Part shown: positions 58,300 to 64,000 of the stretch, piece by piece
Layout of the letters: every line of letters begins with the position of its first letter
Position numbering within the stretch: the stretch's first letter is position 1
Origin: Papilionanthe hookeriana x Papilionanthe teres
Taxonomy: Eukaryota; Streptophyta; Magnoliopsida; Asparagales; Orchidaceae
Length of the DNA: 64,000 bases
Assembly (NCBI GenBank): GCA_022702705.1
Contig: CM040431.1
Coordinates: 32,759,936-32,823,935 of the forward strand
Direction: 5' to 3'
The notes under the pieces: model-generated
Seen by the model: the letters and a program-made list of their open reading frames with translations, nothing else
What the model was told of the DNA's origin: nothing
Database searches by the model: none
Position numbers and translations under genes: made by a program

Positions 58300-58470
58300 A
58301 TGAACCTGTCGGGTCACATGTTTCTGCAATAAGATTCATTTCATCTTAGAGGAAACTCTCTTTCTCTTCTCCTTCAACTTCGGACAATTTTTCTTCTAAT
58401 GACTTCTTTCTAAACAGAAAGCACACAGATTTTTTTCCAAGATTGTACTCATGAGACTTATATGACTTTT
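58300..58470 (-). pseudogene. Ty1/copia gag zinc-knuckle area
   Basis: Minus-strand translation gives a FGKKSH-KKNCPKLKEKRKR-like stretch (frames mixed), which resembles CGKxGHxKxxCPxLK of copia gag with cysteines lost. The position upstream of the integrase supports it. Confidence 0.5.
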
Positions 58471-59300
58471 GAGAAGTATCGCGATTGTCATCATTCTTTG
58501 CTCAATCATCCTCTTCTCATATCAACTAGGTTGGAGTATAAGTATGTTAGCCCAGTCAATCTCTGTGGACTCTTTGTCACTTCGACGAAACTTATTGTCC
58601 AACAATGTAGCAGTCACATCGTTATAATTCAAGACATTCTTTTCAAGAATTAGAGCCATCGTGAAGTTTCTATACTCATTTGAGAGTGAATTTAATAGAA
58701 GAATTGTCTTGTCTTCATCTCAAAATCCCATCCATATTTAACAGATATGCTATTAGTTTTGTAAAATCATTCAAGTGCTCATCAGTATTAAACCCACTTC
58801 TCATCAAAAATTTATAGAGTCGACACTTCATTTGGAGACATTTTTCCATGCTCTTCATGAGATATTTATTTTATAGTATATTCCACAATCTTCCATAGTC
58901 ACAAGCACTCTGATCCAACTTTAACTAATCGATTTATGAAATTTTTTCAAGATGTTAATTATTAGCAAGAACTTTCTCCATATTCGAAAAACATAACACA
59001 TCCAACGCTTTATATTGCCACATGCTAAGTTCCATTTAACATCAAATCTTTTTCACATTAATCATGATGAGATGTGTAATCAGCTGATAAATCAACGCCT
59101 TTTCCACTATCGTGGTAGATGTTAAAGTATCTGACAACGTAATATTATATATGGCTCCACTAGATCTTGTAATCTAACTTGTTCTGGTTTTTTTTCCCTT
59201 TTGTCGTCCACTTTGTCGGAATCATAATCACTTGTTAGAATGCCACTAATTCGACTATGATATTGTGCAAAGTAAACGAGAAAAATAAAATCACTTAACA

Positions 59301-60023
59301 AATTGAACTCAATTGACCTCTTGTATTGAAGCAAATATACCCATTATGCTCTATTAAACTCAATCAACCTCAATGTGTATTGAAGCAAATGTATTGTAAT
59401 ATGTGAGAGACTTACCTTTTGTGTAGGTGCGACCTTGCAGTCGGTCTGCTTGGATCAGTTTTAAAATTGGTCAAATCAATTGCAATCGAAATCCAAAATC
59501 CATAAAACTTAATCAAACGAACTAAAAATTAATTGTCTTAAACAATTTGGTTATGAACAAAGCAAAATTTAATTATTTATTAGTATTGGACTAAGAACAA
59601 GTCTTAAGAATTGCATATCTTATATACGTAATATCAATTTAATTTTATGAACCATCATCTATTTCAATCAACTATTAATTCATATAATAAAAATTTTGAT
59701 TTATTTAATTTAATCTACTTGAATTCAAATTAAAATAAAAATTTTAATAGAAGTTTGATTTCTTGTTCTATTCAAATAAATGAAAATTAAAAAAGGATTG
59801 GAAATAAAAAAATTAATATTAAAATTTTCAAAACTAAATATTGAAATCTATTTTTAGAACTGAACCGATTTTTTGATTTTGACCAAATAATGCACACCTC
59901 CATTTTTGAGGCCTTAAAGAGACATCTTTTCTAGCTGAATTTTCAATGAACTTTTGGGAATTTACAAGAAACTATTCTATTTACCTAACGCCAAAAACAA
60001 AATTATTTCCTAATAACACGTTC
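59301..60023. other. AT-rich DNA, no recognised feature
   Basis: The left part may still belong to the copia leader. The remainder is simple AT-rich sequence. Confidence 0.45.
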
Positions 60024-60651
60024 AGGGCCTGTTTGGGATCACTTTATGTTTTCTATTTTTGTTTTTGTTTTTAGTTTGTTTTATTTTTTGTTTTCTGTGT
60101 TTAAAAAATGTGTTTCATAATGTTATAATTTATATGTTTTTAAAAAATATACTTCAAATATGTTTATTTAGGTATTTTTTATTAAAAAAAAAAACTATAC
60201 ATTTTATAAAATAGTTGGGTCCAAGTGCATCCAGTATTAAGCTCTGTCATCAATGGTGTATACGATGTCTTATTTGCTCCGCCTAACATGAAGCATTATC
60301 TGTGGAAGCGCGGGCAAGTGAGCGAGCAGACAGGCAAGCTGGCATCAATGGCTGCCGACGTTGGTGATGGCAGCCGACGGCGGTGATGGCGACAGCGGGC
60401 TGGGTGCGGCAGCCGATCGTCGCTTGCCTCGATGGCGGGCAGGGCAACAACAGGACTTACTATTCCCGCTATTTTTAAAACAGGAAAAAATATGTTTTTT
60501 TTTTATTTTATTATTTTAAAAATTGAAGCGTTCCTCAAAAAAATAAAAAATAGAGAATAAAAAATATATAAGCAAACACTACTTTTTTTTTGTTTATTTT
60601 CTATTTTTATTTTTAAAAAATAAAAATAAAAATTGATCCCGCAAAGCCCCT
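60024..60651. mobile_element. TIR element (~628 bp) carrying GC-rich foreign sequence
   Basis: The left end AGGGCCTGTTTGGGATCA and the reversed right end AGGGGCTTTGCGGGATCA pair, and both are followed by T/A-rich TTTTTATTTTT-like arms. This type of end is common on plant hAT- or Mutator-like non-autonomous elements. Between the arms, 60290-60460 is GC-rich (GGCAGCCGACGGCGGTGATG, CGGCAGCCGATCGTCGC), quite unlike the arms, so it looks captured. No clear target duplication. Confidence 0.6.
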
Positions 60652-61079
60652 AAAAGTTTTGTTTCCGGTCCATTCACCCCTTCCATTAAGTCCTTGTTCA
60701 AAAACCCTCTTCATCCCATTCCTCAACGTCATTAAGCTAACGTTTAGAGATAAAGATGTTAATTTTGCGGATGGATGTTTGCTAACGCGGTGGACGTGAA
60801 TGGTGTCGGGGAGGAACTCGGTCTGGAAGAGCGGAGGAATGGGATGACACGGGATAGATTCACGGAGGAACGGGATGAAGACGGTTGTCGAAGAAGGGGT
60901 TAATGGAATCATGGTTACTGCCTTTCAGAAGTGAATTTTATATGTGGAACTGCACAAGCAGACTGATTGTATTTGTTAGTATTGCGGTAGTATTTTATCA
61001 CAATCTTATCAAATATGTATTCATCGACATCTATCTTATTCACACGATTAATATTCACCTTCCAAATGCTTTTTGAAAT
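60652..61079. other. Unassigned DNA with a 99-codon minus frame
   Basis: The minus frame 60613-60912 runs partly into the TIR element and matches no family I know. Its upstream part (HPIPPLFQTEFLPDTI) has no domain. It is probably not a gene. Confidence 0.3.
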
Positions 61080-61407
61080 TGTTAATAATTATACTAGGAA
61101 GTAATTTATTCCTGCAGGAAGTTATAAGGAATAAATTATTTCCTTAGATTAAGAAGATATTTTATTTTCTATTTTATATTTATTTCCTTGGATTAGGAAT
61201 TATTTATTTTTTTATTTTATGTTATTTCCTATATCTCCTAATAATTAATATGAATTGATTATTGGAAATATTGCGAGATATATTTTTCTTTTCATATCAT
61301 TTCATTTTTATTATTTTTCCTATTATAGGATTCTTATAAGGATTATTTATACCCCGGTTCATATTAATGAAAGCATCAAGTATTCCGCATTATTCTAAAT
61401 CTCAACA
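61080..61407 (+). repeat. Solo LTR, 328 bp, with GAAAT target duplication
   Basis: The unit starts TGTTAATAATTATACTAGG and ends TAAATCTCAACA. GAAAT lies directly before it (61075-61079) and directly after it (61408-61412), a perfect five-base duplication. TATTTATACCCCGG near 61347 looks like the promoter. There is no internal region, so the element was lost by LTR-LTR recombination. Small LTR size fits Ty1/copia. Strand was chosen from the TATA-like box. Confidence 0.85.
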
Positions 61408-61412
61408 GAAAT

Positions 61413-62252
61413 AATACTCTATACTAAAATAAAACATTCAAAAATTTTTTAATTGATTTATATTTTTCAGCCCGATTATATATATGTATGAATGTATGTG
61501 TATAATATGTAGTATTTTTATATGTGGAATTCATTTTGCTCCAACAAAAAGGAAATTACAGAAAGAGAAAGAGGCGTCAGAAAGATACAAAGTAGGCCAA
61601 GATTCGATTCGAGTTTCCAATTTGCAGATGTAGCCTCCTGGACTTCTTACAATTTTACAATATCGCCCCAAGCTGTGAAATTATTGGAAAATAATTCCGA
61701 GTACAATGTCAAGGTTGGATTATAATTGTCATATATTATTCTTAATTTCCTGCATTACGTATTATCCTTCAATATCAATAAACAATTATATATTCCATAA
61801 AAAATAAATATATATAGCTACAGGATAAAGTCAGCATTATTTTTTAAGGTGGATAAAAATCTCAAATGTCTAATATATGAGGGGGCGGCGTGGGGAGCGG
61901 GTGGGGGGAATTACTAAATATAGTAAATTACATAAAAAAATATTAAATTTCATTATTTATATAAAAAAATATTAAATTCAAACGGCTAAACATAAAAATT
62001 AGTTAGGGAATTAAGAGAATAAATTGAACTCAAAACATCAAAAACTAACTGCGCCCAAAATAATCTATAAATTCTAGGAAACAACAATTTCTACCTCAAT
62101 TAAAAAAAGTGAAAAATAGAAAAAAAAAAAAAAAGAGATAAAGTAGAAACATACCTCAACTATTCCACAAAAAATGTTAAATAAATTACCCAAATAAAAA
62201 AAAAAAATACAAAATCTCAAAAACTCTCTCCTACAAAATATACCCTCACATC
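61413..62252. other. AT-rich DNA downstream of the F-box gene
   Basis: The 67-codon plus frame at 61522-61725 is of ordinary composition but unrecognised. Poly-A stretches lie at 62118-62134 and 62198-62209. No clear terminator motif was identified; the gene's 3' UTR must lie in the right part. Confidence 0.4.
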
Positions 62253-63609
62253 CTATAAATTTACTTCCATTGGCCCATCAGCCGCCGCCGGAGCATCGCC
62301 GGCAACCAACAAGTCACCTTGCCCCACCTCTACCGCACCCTGTCCTTCTAGCCACCTCTCCATAGGCGCACACTCGCCCTTATGCGTCGTCTTCCAATGC
62401 ATCGCTTGACACGCTCGCGAGCAATAGTTCACCGCCCCACAAACCGAACACCGCCGGAACTCATGACGCCGCGTCTCCGGCCGACCACAACCGCCATGTG
62501 AACACATCCTCAGCCCTTCTTTCCCTTCATCAGCCGCCGCCGGTCCACCCCTCGTCGCGAACCACTCCACCATGAAACGGTTCGCCGGATGTGCTTCCGG
62601 CGTCGGTACGTTGCATCCGAAGTCACTAAGCAGGGAACAACGAGAGAACGTTACAGGTACTCTACCTTTTTTCACAGCAGCGAGTTCTCGGGTGTTCGCT
62701 TGGACTAAGAACCGCCTCCCTTCCGCGACGTTTTGCCGCACGCCGTAGCCATCCTGTAAACAGTGTCCGAGCTCGCGAATCGCGTCTATGTGGCCGTGGT
62801 AAGCTGCGCGGGCGCACAACGCGACGCCAGCACGGAGATCTTTGTCTTCCTTAGATCCACCACTACCGTTGAATTGAATGATAGAGAGGGAGTGGAGAGC
62901 TTCAGGGTGAGACGTCATGGCAGCTTTTGTCAGTAGTGAGGCGCCAAGTCCCCTGTTTTGCAAGCAATAGAAGGAGATCATGCCTAAAGTGTAGCTAGCC
63001 TCAAAATTGCCTGCTTCCGCGCAGCGTTGTAGAAATTGATGGGTTGATTCCGTCCAGTTTTTAGCCTTTACTGCAGTCCCCTTGACAGATAGCTTGGAAA
63101 GAACCATTCTTTGCATCGCTAATTGATTAAATCTCCGGCATCTGCTCATAAAAATCAGATTTTGTTAGAACAGGACTTCAAAATTCGATTTATTCGGGGT
63201 AAAAAAAAAAAAAACATAATCCGGCTTACGTAAGGAAGACGCTGATGAGATCAGCAGGGCAGGCAGCAGAAGCGGAGAGCTTTGAGATGATGAGGAGGAC
63301 GAGGTCGTCCGGTAAACCGTTGAAAAAATCGATTCTTTGCTCCGCCGATCGAGCTCTCTTCCGAGGTTCACCAACATCTCCTTCGTAGCCCCTCTTAGGC
63401 GAAATCTCCGCCGGCGGTGGCTTGGTGTATCTAAGCTCACTTCGTTTGTAGGAATATGAAGAATGCCTCCTCGCCGGCAGACCGTTGCAGTAATCGTTTC
63501 TCTGCTCCGCGGTGCAAGCTCTCTTCCGAGGTTGGTCACCATCTCCGCCATCGAAACCCCTTTTTGCCGGCGGTGGCCGAGGGTAGCAAAGCCCGCTTCG
63601 GGTCTGCAT
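62253..63609 (-). CDS. F-box / Sel1-like / MYND zinc-finger protein (At1g67340 type)
   Basis: Two exons (63609-63230 and 63141-62253) encode 422 residues; the family usually has about 370-400. The product should be an SCF ubiquitin-ligase substrate receptor: the F-box binds Skp1, and the other domains probably choose the target. Seen: F-box NGLPDDLVLLIISKL (~97-135), Sel1-like repeats (~172-274; ASYTLGMISFYCLQNRG, FNGSGGSKEDKDLRAGVALC, LQDGYGVRQNVAEGRRFLVQ) and a MYND finger (~340-384; CSHGGCGRPETRRHEFRRC, CSVCGAVNYCSRAC, HWKTTHKGEC). The start was set at MQTRSGLCYP because family members begin M-TR-GLCYP; an in-frame ATG at 63723 would add 38 unlike residues. Residues 5-45 and 57-100 are an internal duplication. 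It looks functional. Target and tissue are unknown. Confidence 0.93.
63142..63229 (-). other. Intron of the F-box gene, 88 bp
   Basis: The minus-strand donor is TTAC|GTAAGC at 63230/63229 and the acceptor is TTTTTATGAGCAG|A at 63142/63141. Joining gives VFLTCRRFNQ, exactly as in family members, with the split codon ACA. The phase-2 position inside the F-box supports it. Confidence 0.9.
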
Positions 63610-63666
63610 CTTTATCTCTTTTCTCCCCTGTTGTTTGTCCCGAATATGAAGAATGCCTGCTCGAGG
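63320..63666. repeat. Tandem duplication in exon 1 and 5' UTR of the F-box gene
   Basis: On the plus strand, CCGTTGAAAAAATCG-ATTCTTTGCTCCGC...CTCTCTTCCGAGG (63317-63366) is repeated as CCGTTGCAGTAATCG...CTCTCTTCCGAGG (63483-63530), and GAATATGAAGAATGCCTCCTCG (63452-63473) as GAATATGAAGAATGCCTGCTCG (63643-63664). The unit is about 165-190 bp and spans 5' UTR and start codon into the F-box border. Confidence 0.8.
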
Positions 63667-63681
63667 AAGACTTTCTCCTGG

Positions 63682-63689
63682 TTTAAATA
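63682..63689 (-). promoter_or_regulatory. Putative TATA box of the F-box gene
   Basis: The minus strand reads CCAGTATTTAAACC. TATTTAAA lies about 73 bp upstream of the chosen ATG, which would leave a 5' UTR of roughly 40 bp. This supports the ATG at 63609 over the one at 63723. Confidence 0.4.
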
Positions 63690-63723
63690 CTGGAACTAAG
63701 AGGGGATAAAAGCAACGAGGCAT

Positions 63724-64000
63724 TTTTTCGGCAAACAGACCCTTCTACCCTTGCAGGGTTATTACAGCGAAATCCCCGGTCAAATCTCGCTGACTGGACA
63801 AACGGTTGCTTTCCCGAACGGAAATTTTCATATTGTTCACGCCTTGCTGTTGGACCTATAAGGATTTAATAAAGGAAATTTGTTAGTTAGCGGTAACTAC
63901 ATAATTTAAGCGACAATTTTAAGTTTTGAATAATACGTGCGTATAAAAATTGGAAGGATTTACATACATACCACCTCACGCTTGTTAAAAGCACTGATCT
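63724..64000. other. Upstream region of the F-box gene
   Basis: No gene is seen. Near 63734, CAAACAGACCCTT resembles Harbinger-type ends found elsewhere in the window, but no partner or TTA duplication is present. Confidence 0.4.

Larger units (their letters stand above)
55600..59300 (-). mobile_element. Degenerate Ty1/copia, minus strand
   Basis: In minus-strand order: gag zinc-knuckle area (about 58420-58330), integrase (57700-57240), reverse transcriptase (57000-56600), RNase H (56560-56150) and a trailing part to 55600. Stops and frame changes are frequent. No LTR pair was recognised at the ends. It is clearly older than the minus-strand copia at 31561-32980. Confidence 0.75.

Noticed and set aside
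63456..63699. Plus-strand frames opposite exon 1 of the F-box gene
   Set aside because: GC-rich shadow of the real coding exon; no family match.
63610..63723. Upstream in-frame ATG of the F-box gene (63723)
   Set aside because: The 38 extra residues are unlike the family, whose proteins begin at the M-TR-GLCYP motif, and a TATA-like site lies between the two ATGs.

Overview
This is a stretch of a flowering-plant nuclear chromosome, mostly made of transposable elements. The AT-rich background, nested LTR retrotransposons, degraded LINE and Ty1/copia reading frames, many TA and CT microsatellites and a spliced GT-AG gene all point to this. I cannot name the species. No rRNA, tRNA, CRISPR array or prokaryotic operon was seen.

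The only host gene I would call with confidence is at the right edge, on the minus strand (62253-63609). It is a two-exon F-box / Sel1-like / MYND zinc-finger protein of the At1g67340 type. Its N-terminus carries an internal duplication that has drawn 5'-UTR sequence into the coding region.

Layout, left to right. 1-4376: unresolved repeat-like DNA. 4380-4661: Tourist-like MITE. 5787-15497: gutted Tekay/Del-type Ty3/gypsy element with two ~1.6-kb LTRs; the left LTR holds a dead Ty1/copia (about 6473-9640) and the right LTR holds a LINE-derived unit that encodes only ORF1 (about 12217-14353). 19214-21288: second, nearly intact ORF1-only LINE unit (minus). 21427-22001: 5'-truncated third copy. 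About 23850-28230: dead L1 LINE (minus) with endonuclease, RT and zinc-binding RT domain. 28760-29975: diverged minisatellite. 30947-31110: hairpin MITE. 31561-32980: 5' LTR plus gag-protease of a young copia (minus). About 33000-36292: PIF/Harbinger-related relic with a Myb/SANT-like gene. 37704-42336: 4.6-kb PIF/Harbinger-like element with about 330-bp terminal inverted repeats and TTA target duplications. 42785-49254: Tat-lineage gypsy element with most of gag-pol deleted but with 3' tandem repeats and a decayed antisense ORF. 49996-50266: another MITE. About 55600-59300: dead copia (minus). 60024-60651: TIR element carrying foreign GC-rich sequence. 61080-61407: solo LTR with perfect GAAAT duplications.

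The parts do not form one pathway; they record successive insertions. The most unusual are the ORF1-only LINE family (three copies within 10 kb, two with matching 5' and 3' ends, all at TA repeats), the Harbinger-like element whose two ends each look like an inward promoter, leader and splice donor, and the rebuilt N-terminus of the F-box gene.
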